DNA of 64,000 bases from an uncultured Bacillota bacterium (GCA_902491575.1 CABUID010000011.1:3449-67448); one strand, 5' to 3'; counted from the first letter of the stretch, positions 1 through 8,648 are shown. Notes: generated from the letters alone by a model not told the origin. Made by a program: numbers and translations.

Positions 1-539
1 ATCACGATATGCTTTTTTAACCAATCAGAAATCTTTTTTAAAGGATAAACAAAAATTAAAGCAATACCCATTTCAAATAAGAAAGATAACAATGGATAAA
101 ATAAAGCAACATAATAAAACACTTTTGCTTTATAGAAAGTTAATCCATAGGAAATAAACAATGGATAGGTAAACAATAAGGAGGTAACATAGTGCATTAA
201 AAACAAGAATATCAATTTGGAAGCAATAATTTGTCCATTACTAATCGGATGAGCATGAAGTTGTTCCATATCGAGTGGATTAAAAAATAATTTCTTTGCC
301 TGAATCATCATAAATATCATCATTAAAACCGAAATGATAAATAAAAACAAAGTCAAGAAAGTAATCGGAGCTTGATAAAAGTTTTTAATTTTTTTCAAAA
401 TTACTTGGAATATAAATGTTTCTATTGCAATTAAGGCGATCATAATCATCGCAACAAAAAGAGAAGATAAGATTTGTTTCTTTAAATCATCTTTTCGCGC
501 AAATATTAACTTAAAGTCTTTTGCTAATAGATTTAACAT
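1..539 (-). CDS. ABC transporter permease (cut by window edge)
   Basis: Partial gene; about 179 N-terminal residues are visible and the 3' end lies outside the window. It begins MLNLLAKDFKLIFARK and has about four hydrophobic segments separated by short lysine-rich loops, as in ABC-2-type permeases of Bacillota. The start ATG (539-537) lies two bases after the stop of the ABC ATPase gene, and its Shine-Dalgarno GGAGG is made by the last two glycine codons of that gene, so the two are translationally coupled. It is the last visible gene of the operon that starts near 6945. It presumably forms the membrane channel for the neighbouring ATPase; the substrate is unknown. Function is inferred from position and topology, not from a diagnostic motif. 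Confidence 0.75.
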   Translation of the reverse strand, partial: MLNLLAKDFKLIFARKDDLKKQILSSLFVAMIMIALIAIETFIFQVILKKIKNFYQAPITFLTLFLFIISVLMMIFMMIQAKKLFFNPLDMEQLHAHPISNGQIIASKLIFLFLMHYVTSLLFTYPLFISYGLTFYKAKVFYYVALFYPLLSFLFEMGIALIFVYPLKKISDWLKKHIV

Positions 540-541
540 TG

Positions 542-1279
542 CTATCCTCCGTATGTTTCTAAGAAAATTCTTGGTAATTGTAAACGACGATTTGGATCTT
601 TATTTAAATCCAATAATTGTACGACAACACCATTATTGATAATGGCAACACGATCACAAATTTTTGCCATCAATTCAATATTATGAGATGTTACAAAAAC
701 TGTTTTTTGATGATTGGCATATTCCTTCATCATCTTTTTTAGTTCTTCAACAGCCATAATATCTAGTCCAACAGTAGGTTCATCTAATATCCAAATGTCT
801 GGATTATGAAGCAAACTAGCAATTAAGCATAATTTTTGTTTCATACCATGTGAATAATTTCCTACTGGAAGTTTTAAATCATTTTCACTTAATGAAAGAC
901 GAGAAATTAAATATTGATAATTTTGGTGAAAATTGATTTCACTTATTCCATAAACACTCGCGATAAATTCAAGATAATCATAACCACTCATCACTTCATA
1001 AACCGTAGGTTCACTGGCAACATATCCAAATGTTGTTTTAGCAAGTAAGGGTTCTTTACGAATGTCAAAACCATTTAAGATAATCGTTCCTTTTTCGAAT
1101 TTTTTTGCTCCTATCATACAATCAATGGTTGTCGATTTTCCAATTCCATTTCTACCAATAAAGCCAAATAATTCACCTTTATATACTTCTAAGTTGATGC
1201 CTAGAAGAACTTCTTTTTTTCCATAAGATTTATGTAAATCTTGAATGGATATCATTACTTTATTTTTTTCTTCTTCCAT
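542..1279 (-). CDS. ABC transporter ATP-binding protein
   Basis: Cytoplasmic ATPase subunit, 245 residues, normal length for a single nucleotide-binding domain. Walker A is GRNGIGKST near residue 42, the signature is YSHGMKQK near 143, Walker B is WILDEPT near 163, and the switch histidine is in VTSHN near 197. The degenerate signature (SHGMKQ rather than LSGGQ) is typical of ABC-2 exporters of the CcmA/YhaQ kind. A good ribosome site (AGAGGTGA) precedes the ATG. It lies 4 bases after the zinc-ribbon gene upstream and 2 bases before the permease downstream, so it is part of the seven-gene SipW/AAA operon. Probably energises an exporter; substrate not deducible. Confidence 0.93.
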   Translation of the reverse strand: MEEEKNKVMISIQDLHKSYGKKEVLLGINLEVYKGELFGFIGRNGIGKSTTIDCMIGAKKFEKGTIILNGFDIRKEPLLAKTTFGYVASEPTVYEVMSGYDYLEFIASVYGISEINFHQNYQYLISRLSLSENDLKLPVGNYSHGMKQKLCLIASLLHNPDIWILDEPTVGLDIMAVEELKKMMKEYANHQKTVFVTSHNIELMAKICDRVAIINNGVVVQLLDLNKDPNRRLQLPRIFLETYGG

Positions 1280-1283
1280 GCTA

Positions 1284-2615
1284 TCACCTCTTTAAATGGA
1301 TAAACCAAATGGTATCTTCTTTTTGTTGACTACCCGTAAAAGTATAAATGGTATGACATTGTTCACATTGGTAAATCTCTTGACTTTCATTTTTCAAAAT
1401 ACTTTTACTTTTACAAACTGGACAATAAACAGAATATATTTTTTCACTACCTTTGATTTCTCTTAAATGATCTTGTAAATATTGTAAAGCCATTTCTTTT
1501 TCTGATAAGATATTTTGTTGAATACTCTTCCATTTATCTTCTTCCATAAAAGTTCGATTCCATAAAGAAAGAACCTCGATCGAAAAGAAAGAAGATTTTT
1601 CTACATTGGTTATTTTTTCGAATGCATTCATCCATGACGATTGAGAATCAATCAACAATAAATGATCTGTTTTTAAATTTTTAATATCTTTATGGATGAT
1701 CGTAAATCTTAAAGCTTTTAATTGAAAATCGAAAGTCAATTGTAATTTAAATTTTAAATGATGGAAAGTTAAAGAAGGTATTGTTTTTAAATCGCTTAAT
1801 GGAAGTTTATCTTTTTTCGTGACGAATAATTTAAAGTCTAATTCTTTAAGTGATTTTAAAAACAAAATAGAATAATATACTAAGAAATCATCTTGTAGAT
1901 TTTCTTTATCCTCATAAGAAATCAATTCACGATAGAATTTAAAACAATAATTATACAAACGATCTTTTAATAAAATATTCGTTGGTGTAATTTGCCTTAA
2001 AGTTGTTTTCCCACCTTTGGCGATTTCTTTATAAAAATAAGTATCTTTTAACTTTCTTATTTTTTTCTGTAAAATTTCAATTCGGTCAAATGCTATTTGC
2101 ACCTTATCTTGACTTAAAGATAAATGTTCTTCATTCTGGTAAGTCAATATCATTCTCGTATAAAACTCATTATATTTATTTAATTCACTGCTAAGGATAT
2201 TAATGAGCATAACAATAAATATGTTTTCATAAATTCTTAATTCATCTACATTTTGATAATAATGAACATTTTCAGGAATCATTTCTTTGTCTTTATTATG
2301 TTTCCATAAACGAGCATCTTTGATGGTTTTCAAAAACATATCGTTTTGTAAAGAATGAACCTGATCGGATCTTAAGACAATATCTTCTCCTTTATTAGAT
2401 ATATGAGGATGAACGATAATCGAAATAATAACACTTATGATGAAATGAATCTTATCAAAGAACTTTAAATCATTGTCAAAAGACAAATCCTGTAATGATT
2501 TGAGATCTAAACTATCTAAATGATCATAAAAGGATTGAACTTCAGAATTTTCTTTTAAATATTTTTTTATTTCTAAAGTAATCTTTTTTAAATAAAGTTC
2601 TTCATTAATTTTCAT
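1284..2615 (-). CDS. DUF2357/McrC-like protein with C-terminal zinc ribbon
   Basis: 443 residues, mainly helical and charged, no signal peptide or membrane segment apart from a short hydrophobic stretch near residue 58-68. A segment around 125-160 (RIYENIFIVMLINIL) resembles the R/YEN-F motif of DUF2357 proteins, which usually pair with McrB-like AAA+ ATPases; that is exactly its upstream neighbour, 7 bases away. The last 50 residues hold two CxxC pairs (CPVC and CEQC) forming a zinc ribbon. No PD-(D/E)xK nuclease motif can be identified by eye. It may be the regulatory or substrate-reading partner of the ATPase. The family assignment is tentative; position and the zinc ribbon are certain. 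Confidence 0.6.
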   Translation of the reverse strand: MKINEELYLKKITLEIKKYLKENSEVQSFYDHLDSLDLKSLQDLSFDNDLKFFDKIHFIISVIISIIVHPHISNKGEDIVLRSDQVHSLQNDMFLKTIKDARLWKHNKDKEMIPENVHYYQNVDELRIYENIFIVMLINILSSELNKYNEFYTRMILTYQNEEHLSLSQDKVQIAFDRIEILQKKIRKLKDTYFYKEIAKGGKTTLRQITPTNILLKDRLYNYCFKFYRELISYEDKENLQDDFLVYYSILFLKSLKELDFKLFVTKKDKLPLSDLKTIPSLTFHHLKFKLQLTFDFQLKALRFTIIHKDIKNLKTDHLLLIDSQSSWMNAFEKITNVEKSSFFSIEVLSLWNRTFMEEDKWKSIQQNILSEKEMALQYLQDHLREIKGSEKIYSVYCPVCKSKSILKNESQEIYQCEQCHTIYTFTGSQQKEDTIWFIHLKR

Positions 2616-2622
2616 ACTATCC

Positions 2623-4443
2623 TTATAACTTTCTAATTAAACTATTAATTTCTTTTTCACTTCTTTTAAAAGTATTCATACCATATGTTTTTTCAATTAA
2701 AACCAATAAACGTTTTAAACTATTTTTAACATATTCTTCAAAACGACCTTCTAATTTTGCAATGACTTTTCGTGATAATAAAAAGTCAAGTGCATCTTCT
2801 TTTTTTCCACCACAAGCGATGAATGTTGGAACCAATACATCAATTTGTGTTAAGATACGGTTACCGAATGTAACATCAAATTCTTCATAAATATAATCCG
2901 TAATGGTTTGAAATTTTTGATAATCACTTTCATTCATTCTATTTTCTTTATTATTTAAAGCTTGTTGGAATAAATCATGGAATTTACTTTTGCTTAAATG
3001 AAGGGTAGAAGTTTCTTCTTTGACTTCAAAAGGAATATTTCGGTTATCAAAATCAATGGTAATTGCTCTATCATATACTTTGTCTGCAATAGAGAAAGTT
3101 GAATCATCTTTATTAGCCGTTCCAATAAAATAAGCATTATTCAATATCGAAATATTACCATTTTCTAATTTAGCTGGTGGAATGAAATTATAAGGTAACT
3201 GCATTACTCTAAGTTTCCATTCTTCCTCAGGAAATTCCAAAACGGATAAGAAATCTGCAAAATAATATTCTATACGTGAAATATTCATTTCATCTAATAC
3301 GAATAAATGAATTTGATCTGGATTATAATTGGATTCATATAAATAAGTTAGAAAATCTGTTTCACTATAAATTTTAGAAAAATCATTAAAGTAACCTAAT
3401 ATATTACTTTTATCACGCCATGTAGCTTGTACGGGAACAAATAATACATTTGCATGAATAAACTTAGCAAAATATCGAGGTAAAGATGATTTACCCGTTC
3501 CACTTAAACCTTCTAAAATCATGAAATGAGAAGCAGCAAATCCACTTATAAAAATTCTTATTGTGTCTAAATCAAAATATAATTGTTCATCTTTCGCTAA
3601 ATAATTTCGAAATCGAACACATAATTCTTCTAATGTAACATCATCGGTAGGCATTGTTTCCACAGCATAACCATCATATTTTGAATCGATCGTCGATAAA
3701 GTTGGAAAGACTTTTTCACGGTTATCTAATTGCTCTACTTTTTGAATTTCTTCTTCACTTGCAGGTAAAGTACTCATACTTGGAGCAACACTAGAAATCA
3801 TGGAACCACTTGAATTTAAATTACCATTTAAATTGCCCGTTGCATCAAAACTATTTAAAAGGTTGGATTCACTATCGTTATCTTCTTCAAATTCAGGAAT
3901 TTCATTTCCTTTTGTAAAGAATTTAAATGGTTTATCTACTAGTAAGAAATTCACTACAAGCATAACAATAGCACTTATAAAAATAAATAAAACCAAATAA
4001 ATAAGGAAGGATAAAAGCATGGATTGACCAACAAATGTTAAAAGATTCACCAAATTTTCTTTGGTCAATGGAGATTGGATAACAAGTCCTAAACCAAGAG
4101 ATAATAAAACACAAGATAACAAAGTAATGGCATAAGTTAAAATCATTTTACCACTATAAAGTTTCTTTTGATTGACCATGGCAAAACGCATTTCATAAAT
4201 CATCGATGCTACAAATACAACGATATATAAAGCAACAAGGATTAAACATAAAAATCCTCCTACGCCTGCTTCAATTACCTTAAAATTTAATGCTTCCGCT
4301 ATGGAATTGATAGGATTTTTCTTACTGACTAAGCTATGATTTCCGTCAATGCATAAACCAGTAAAAATCATTATAAATCCATAAAAGAATGCTAACGCAA
4401 TCACAATGAGATTTTTTCTTGTAAAATAGGGTTTAGCTTTCAT
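2623..4443 (-). CDS. Membrane-anchored McrB/MoxR-like AAA+ ATPase
   Basis: I choose the ATG at 4443 (606 residues) because AAAGGAG lies 8 bases upstream; it starts one base after the stop of the signal peptidase gene. Four membrane helices (about 11-31, 61-82, 101-122, 143-168) are followed by an acidic, Ser/Asn-rich linker (about 180-265) and a cytoplasmic AAA+ domain. Walker A is GLSGTGKSS (K318), Walker B is VLDEMN (D384, E385), sensor 1 is GTANKD (N444), and a probable arginine finger is R459 in YDRAITID. The VLDEMN and GTANKDDST motifs are those of McrB-type ATPases. Attaching such a domain to a four-helix anchor in a secretion operon is unusual. It could remodel or gate a membrane complex with the DUF2357-like protein; this is inference. 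Confidence 0.85.
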   Translation of the reverse strand: MKAKPYFTRKNLIVIALAFFYGFIMIFTGLCIDGNHSLVSKKNPINSIAEALNFKVIEAGVGGFLCLILVALYIVVFVASMIYEMRFAMVNQKKLYSGKMILTYAITLLSCVLLSLGLGLVIQSPLTKENLVNLLTFVGQSMLLSFLIYLVLFIFISAIVMLVVNFLLVDKPFKFFTKGNEIPEFEEDNDSESNLLNSFDATGNLNGNLNSSGSMISSVAPSMSTLPASEEEIQKVEQLDNREKVFPTLSTIDSKYDGYAVETMPTDDVTLEELCVRFRNYLAKDEQLYFDLDTIRIFISGFAASHFMILEGLSGTGKSSLPRYFAKFIHANVLFVPVQATWRDKSNILGYFNDFSKIYSETDFLTYLYESNYNPDQIHLFVLDEMNISRIEYYFADFLSVLEFPEEEWKLRVMQLPYNFIPPAKLENGNISILNNAYFIGTANKDDSTFSIADKVYDRAITIDFDNRNIPFEVKEETSTLHLSKSKFHDLFQQALNNKENRMNESDYQKFQTITDYIYEEFDVTFGNRILTQIDVLVPTFIACGGKKEDALDFLLSRKVIAKLEGRFEEYVKNSLKRLLVLIEKTYGMNTFKRSEKEINSLIRKL

Positions 4444-4444
4444 A

Positions 4445-5464
4445 TTATTGCTCTCCTTTACTCTTTTCATCCATATTGATTTCATTTATCACTTGGGATG
4501 AATCTTTATTTTCTGTTACTTTAATAATTGTGTGATCTGTTCTTTTCAAGACATTTTCATCTTGAATTTCTGTTTTTTCGATAAATCCCTTATCATCGAA
4601 ATGATAGGCAAAACCTTTATAATAAATCGTTTCTTTATAAACGGCTTTTAAATCATTAATATTATCTTCTTTAATCTGTTCTATAATTTGAGATAGATGT
4701 GAAACACGTTCTTCTTGAACTTTAGCAACCTTTGAATTAATCCTATCGATCATAATTAAACAATAAACCAACGATACAATCGTTATAATTCCTGGATAAG
4801 ATTGAAAAAATACAATAAAAATACCTAGTGCTTTTATCCGTTTGTCAGAGTATTTACCAATAACGTCTTCAAATGTCGGATGATATTTATCGGAAGCATT
4901 ATTCGCATCTCCACGAGTTGTAAATGTCAAAACACCATTTTCATATTGCATCGAAATAATACGGTGAATGACATTCATTCCTTGGTCGTTTTTAAAAGCA
5001 ATGACATCATAAACTTTCAATTCATCAGCATTTTTTACTTTTTGTAAAGTAATGATATCGTAGGTTTGAAATTGATTATTAAGTTGATTTGTTACTAAAT
5101 AGTCGTTTGCTTCATTTTTTTCACTCATTGAACCAGAGGCGACAACCATGATGGTTTGATTTCCAATCATGGTTGTATTTCCCTGTATCTTATTTATAAG
5201 TGAAAAAATAAATATAGGTATTATTATTATTAATACTACATAGAAAAGAATCGTTTTTATTAATTTAGATACTTTTCTTCTTTTTTTTACATTCTCCTGT
5301 TTTTCATAAATGATTTCATCTATTAATTCAATATCTCTTTTTCCTAAATGAATTTCATTCATTGTAGAAACCGAATAGGAATGATATAGTATAGTAAAAA
5401 CAGCAGCAAAGCTTGCGACTCCGATAAAAGTAACAATTAAAGAAATAATTTCAACGGAAGTCAT
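4445..5464 (-). CDS. SipW/ER-type signal peptidase I
   Basis: Membrane protease of family S26B that removes signal peptides using a Ser-His pair. Serine 112 lies in VASGSMSE, histidine 167 in NVIHRI (bacterial LepB has lysine there), and the aspartate box is RGDANNASD near 184-192. Membrane segments are about 8-28 and 68-90 before the catalytic domain and 212-240 after it; about 95 polar residues follow at the C-terminus. At 339 residues it is longer than typical SipW (about 190), because of the extra N-terminal helix and the C-terminal tail. The two genes just upstream encode SipW-type precursors and are its obvious substrates. Gap to the upstream gene is 12 bases; it abuts the AAA+ gene. 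Confidence 0.92.
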   Translation of the reverse strand: MTSVEIISLIVTFIGVASFAAVFTILYHSYSVSTMNEIHLGKRDIELIDEIIYEKQENVKKRRKVSKLIKTILFYVVLIIIIPIFIFSLINKIQGNTTMIGNQTIMVVASGSMSEKNEANDYLVTNQLNNQFQTYDIITLQKVKNADELKVYDVIAFKNDQGMNVIHRIISMQYENGVLTFTTRGDANNASDKYHPTFEDVIGKYSDKRIKALGIFIVFFQSYPGIITIVSLVYCLIMIDRINSKVAKVQEERVSHLSQIIEQIKEDNINDLKAVYKETIYYKGFAYHFDDKGFIEKTEIQDENVLKRTDHTIIKVTENKDSSQVINEINMDEKSKGEQ

Positions 5465-5476
5465 AATATTTTAAAA

Positions 5477-6217
5477 TTAATTAGAAGTTGCTGTAACAAT
5501 AACTTTATATTTAGGACTATTAGTATTTGTGTCTTGTTCGCCACCAACAACATCAGAAGTTCCATAAATAGTGTTTCTTAAATCTACTAGTGTTTGTAAC
5601 ATATTACTATCTGGTACATCGCTTCCTTCTTCATCATAATAAATACTAGGATTTACTAAGCCAAACTCGCTTCCCCATGTAAAAGTAATATCATATTCAA
5701 ATGTTCCTTTACTTTCATCAGAAGAAGTATACGCATCCGTACCTTTTAATTCAACTTCTTCATAAAAACAATCTGGTAAACCAATATAGTTTTTGTCTGA
5801 AGCTGCTTTTAAATTAGATGAATCTAATGCTATTTCCTCATTCGTCTCTGGATTTAATTCTACAAGTTTAATTGTTAAAGAACCAAGGTAATTTGGATTT
5901 GTTACTGAGCCAGAAATTGTTACTGTTAATGATTCATAATTTTCACTACCATTACCTTCATATCTTACACGACCTGTAGTATCATTTTTATCAGGTTCAA
6001 ATTTAAATGTACCTAAATCGTTCTTATTATTAATTGTAATTTCGATACTCTTATCTGAAATAGTACCTACTGTTACATTACCTGAACCATTGTCTTTTGA
6101 TTGTGAAGAGATAACCCAAGCTGCAAAACCCGTTGAAATTAAGGCAATGGACATAAATAAAGCTAGTCCCATTACAACTCTTCTTCTTTTATAAGATTTT
6201 TTTGTTAATTTAGCCAT
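5477..6217 (-). CDS. Secreted protein with SipW-dependent signal peptide (TasA/camelysin-like), 246 aa
   Basis: Signal peptide with basic start (KLTKKSYKRRR), hydrophobic core and the SipW-class end ISTGFAAWVIS near residues 27-37; cleavage would fall about FAAW. The mature part is beta-rich, acidic and glycine-containing, with NVTVGTISDKSI just after the cleavage region as in TasA/camelysin family proteins. Family knowledge: such proteins form fibres or surface layers and are processed by SipW. The fold assignment is by signal peptide and context, since the mature sequence is divergent. The downstream neighbour is the SipW-type peptidase. Paralogous at the N-terminus with the 222-residue protein upstream (STGFAAWVI in both), otherwise weakly similar. 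Confidence 0.8.
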   Translation of the reverse strand: MAKLTKKSYKRRRVVMGLALFMSIALISTGFAAWVISSQSKDNGSGNVTVGTISDKSIEITINNKNDLGTFKFEPDKNDTTGRVRYEGNGSENYESLTVTISGSVTNPNYLGSLTIKLVELNPETNEEIALDSSNLKAASDKNYIGLPDCFYEEVELKGTDAYTSSDESKGTFEYDITFTWGSEFGLVNPSIYYDEEGSDVPDSNMLQTLVDLRNTIYGTSDVVGGEQDTNTNSPKYKVIVTATSN

Positions 6218-6237
6218 AAATAATCACTACCTCCTAA

Positions 6238-6906
6238 TTAATTTTTTCTCTTTGGAGTTACTGTTAATTTGAATTTTGCATTTGCTAAATTTTTAAATGT
6301 ATCGGAACCTAATACTGTTTCTGCTTCTTCAGCGTATGTTGGACCAGATTCAGTTCTTTTTGCATCAGCAGCATAAGTATTATAAAAATCTATTGGATTT
6401 GTATTGTTAAAGTATGTTCCCCAACTGAAAGTTAAAGTAACAGTTGCTTGATTATCTTCATTCACATTAGAAAATATAACACTTACATTATCCAAGGAAG
6501 TAACATACCCTGCAGTTACTGCAGCAGCATATGGAGTGCTATTACCTTCGCCAGCTACCTCTTCTAATGTATAAGTAAATGGAGTGGTAGTATCTAAATA
6601 TTCTTTACCCACTACAGTAAGAGTAACGTTAGCTGTCAAATTTTCATTCTTTGCAGTATCAGAATAAACCAACCAAGAATTTTGTATTGTATTTGTTTTT
6701 TCTCTTGCACCAAAAACAATTGAGTTAGATACATCACCAGCAGTTAAAACTATTGATCCATCTGAAACAGTATCTACTTCAATATTACCTGTTGCAGTAG
6801 TACCTTTATCAATAGTAATTACCCATGCTGCAAAGCCTGTTGAAACGATAGCAACACTTCCTAAAATAGAAGCTGCTAAAATAATACTTTTTCTTTTGTT
6901 TTTCAT
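6238..6906 (-). CDS. Secreted protein with SipW-dependent signal peptide (TasA/camelysin-like), 222 aa
   Basis: First gene of the seven-gene operon. N-terminus MKNKRKSIILAASILG then IVSTGFAAWVITI, the SipW-type signal peptide; mature segment starts GNIEVDTVSDGS, closely matching the other precursor (GNVTVGTISDKS). The rest is rich in Thr, Asn and Val with predicted strands and ends VTPKRKN. Likely exported, cleaved by the peptidase at 4445-5464 and displayed outside the cell, possibly as a co-assembling pair. The ribosome site AAAGGAG is 7 bases upstream. Upstream lie a sigma-A-like promoter and inverted repeats. Function (fibre, matrix or substrate of the AAA module) is unknown. Confidence 0.8.
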   Translation of the reverse strand: MKNKRKSIILAASILGSVAIVSTGFAAWVITIDKGTTATGNIEVDTVSDGSIVLTAGDVSNSIVFGAREKTNTIQNSWLVYSDTAKNENLTANVTLTVVGKEYLDTTTPFTYTLEEVAGEGNSTPYAAAVTAGYVTSLDNVSVIFSNVNEDNQATVTLTFSWGTYFNNTNPIDFYNTYAADAKRTESGPTYAEEAETVLGSDTFKNLANAKFKLTVTPKRKN

Positions 6907-6923
6907 ATTTTTTCTCCTTTTTT

Positions 6924-6985
6924 TTGACTAATTTGTCAATTTTAATAATAAACCTACTTCATTTTTCTTGTCAATTTAATGACAA
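6924..6985. promoter_or_regulatory. Two inverted repeats flanking the promoter (possible operator)
   Basis: TTGAC-N6-GTCAA at 6924-6939 and TTGTCA-N6-TGACAA at 6968-6985. Both have a six-base spacer and related half-sites; one covers the -35 box and the other lies just downstream of the -10 box, a layout typical of a dimeric repressor that loops or occludes the promoter. No candidate regulator is adjacent. Inference from symmetry only. Confidence 0.4.
6945..6974 (-). promoter_or_regulatory. Sigma-A-like promoter of the SipW/AAA operon
   Basis: On the minus strand, TTGACA (6974-6969), an 18-base spacer and TATTAT (6950-6945), 39 bases upstream of the start codon at 6906. The -35 box sits inside the inverted repeat at 6968-6985, which suggests repression by a bound protein. 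Start of transcription not known. Confidence 0.5.
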
Positions 6986-7215
6986 ATATTGCCAGTAATT
7001 GGTACTATCAATTCACTCATAACTTTTTATGTCAAAAAATCACTCTCCTATAATATTCAATTGTGTTTCATTTTGCACAATTTAAGGGCATAACAAAAAC
7101 CCATAATAATATAAAATATTATAATCTTTTCTATTTTTGATAGCACCATCCTAAAGGTTAGTTTTTTAAAACATCCCCTACCCTTTAGGGTAGTATATTT
7201 TTATCAAGCTGTAAG

Positions 7216-7674
7216 TTATTTACTATTTTTTTCCTTTTTTAACACTAACAAAAGCTTATAAATACTAATTATTAAAGCAAGTATAAGAAAGATTAAGCCT
7301 ATATAAAGAGCAATTTGCCCTTTAAATAAAGAATGAACTTCTCGTCTTTCATGATTCACTGTTATAGGTAAAAATCCATAAAGGAAACAAGAAATGAAAA
7401 GCAAGGTGGTTTCAATTATAAAAGTATACTTAATTTTAATCCAAGGAATTATCAGGCACAAGATTAAAAATAAGAAAAGTATAAAACCTAAAACATTAAA
7501 ACCAAAAATAACATAACCTTGATCTTTTCTTCCAAAAATCATTTGAAAACCATTTGACAAATAATCCACATTTCCTTCATATTCATAAGCACCACAAGGT
7601 AAAAACAAGAAAATAAAACCAATTAAAACGAAACATACTAAAATCCACTTCGAGTATTTCTTTAAAATTTCCAT
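7216..7674 (-). CDS. Four-helix membrane protein, unknown
   Basis: 152 residues from the ATG at 7674, preferred over the ATG at 7686 because GGAG falls between them as a ribosome site. Four hydrophobic segments (roughly 10-30, 55-78, 85-105, 115-140 of the product) with short polar loops; the C-terminus is lysine-rich. No motif that I recognise. Stands alone, divergent from the glycerophosphodiesterase gene. Real gene judged by ribosome site, length and membrane pattern; function unknown. Confidence 0.65.
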   Translation of the reverse strand: MEILKKYSKWILVCFVLIGFIFLFLPCGAYEYEGNVDYLSNGFQMIFGRKDQGYVIFGFNVLGFILFLFLILCLIIPWIKIKYTFIIETTLLFISCFLYGFLPITVNHERREVHSLFKGQIALYIGLIFLILALIISIYKLLLVLKKEKNSK

Positions 7675-7873
7675 ATTTTTCTCCATTTCGTATTAGATTA
7701 ACTTAAAATTATTATATAATATTTCGCCTGTTTTGAAAATAATTTCTTGAAATATCTAAATTATTTTATTTTTTAATGTTAGATATTGCCTATTTCAGCA
7801 TTTTTATAGAAATGTTTTTTCTTGAATTTTATAATAAATATAAATAACATAATAAAAAAAGGAGCAAAAAAGT

Positions 7874-8590
7874 ATGAATAAACCTAAAATGATAGCTCAT
7901 CGTGGCTATTCTCAATTTGAAAAAGAAAATACACTAGTAGCCTTTAGTGCTGCTGGAGCCATTTCAGAGTTTTATGGTATTGAAACAGATGTTCATGTTA
8001 CAAATGATGGTCATTATATTACGATTCATGATGAAACACCCTCACGTATTACAAATGGATTAGTAGATTTTAATGTTGAAAAAAATAGTTTCGATATTGT
8101 CCGTCAAGTTCTTTTACCCGATATTGATAATTATACTTTAAGAAATGATTTAAGAATTCCTGAAATGGTTGAATATTTTCGCGTTTGTAAAAAATACAAT
8201 AAAGTTGCTGTTTGTGAATTAAAACAAGTTTTCACAAAAGAACAAATGAAAGAAATTTTAGATATAGTGGATTCCTTAGATATGCTAAAACAAACTGTTT
8301 TTATTTCTTTTATTTTAGAAGACTTAATTGTTTTGCGTGAGTTATCCTCGACACAAAGTGCTCAATGGTTACTATGTGAATTTAAAGAAGAACATATTGA
8401 AACATTAAAAAAATATCACTTAGATGTCGATGCTCATTATAATTCTATTACCAAGGAAAGAATTGATTTATGCCATGAAAATGGAATCAAAGTCAATATT
8501 TGGACTGTAAATGACCAAAATATTGCGAATCAATATGCTGCTTGGGGTGTGGATTTTATTACTTCTAACTGGGTGAAAGAAACTTTTTAA
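7874..8590 (+). CDS. Glycerophosphodiester phosphodiesterase
   Basis: Cytoplasmic enzyme, 238 residues, full length for the GDPD/UgpQ family, hydrolysing glycerophosphodiesters to glycerol-3-phosphate and an alcohol. Catalytic residues are visible: H9 and R10 in IAHRGYS, E37 and D39 in GIETDVHVTNDG, H52 in IHDE, and the downstream E in CELKQ. The TIM-barrel ends with VNIWTVND and VDFITSNW, as in the family. Preceded by AAAGGAG and an AT-rich promoter region, followed by a rho-independent terminator at 8603-8648. Monocistronic. Probably recycles membrane lipid head groups. Confidence 0.95.
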   Translation: MNKPKMIAHRGYSQFEKENTLVAFSAAGAISEFYGIETDVHVTNDGHYITIHDETPSRITNGLVDFNVEKNSFDIVRQVLLPDIDNYTLRNDLRIPEMVEYFRVCKKYNKVAVCELKQVFTKEQMKEILDIVDSLDMLKQTVFISFILEDLIVLRELSSTQSAQWLLCEFKEEHIETLKKYHLDVDAHYNSITKERIDLCHENGIKVNIWTVNDQNIANQYAAWGVDFITSNWVKETF

Positions 8591-8602
8591 GAAATAGCCA
8601 TA

Positions 8603-8648
8603 AAAAAAATGTCAATAAACTAAAAATCGTTTTGTTGGCATTTTTTTG
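8603..8648 (+). terminator. Rho-independent terminator
   Basis: Stem aaaaaaaatgtcaa / ttggcatttttttt with one G-U pair, followed by T-run. 13 bases after the glycerophosphodiesterase stop codon. Confidence 0.8.

Larger units (their letters stand above)
6907..7215. other. Intergenic region upstream of the SipW operon
   Basis: Non-coding stretch between the end of the 152-residue membrane protein gene and the first SipW-type gene. It contains the promoter at 6945-6974, two TTGAC-type inverted repeats (6924-6939 and 6968-6985) and a 7-bp hairpin at 7178-7193 (ctaccct/agggtag, 2-base loop) that may end transcription of the upstream gene. No ORF with a ribosome site was found. Confidence 0.6.

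Noticed and set aside
3800..4000. Open frame on the plus strand opposite the AAA+ ATPase gene
   Set aside because: It lies wholly inside a well-supported gene, has no ribosome site and encodes a low-complexity Lys/Ser protein.
7178..7193. Strong terminator after the 152-residue membrane protein gene
   Set aside because: The hairpin is short and lacks a T-run on the minus strand, so it is noted only inside the intergenic entry.
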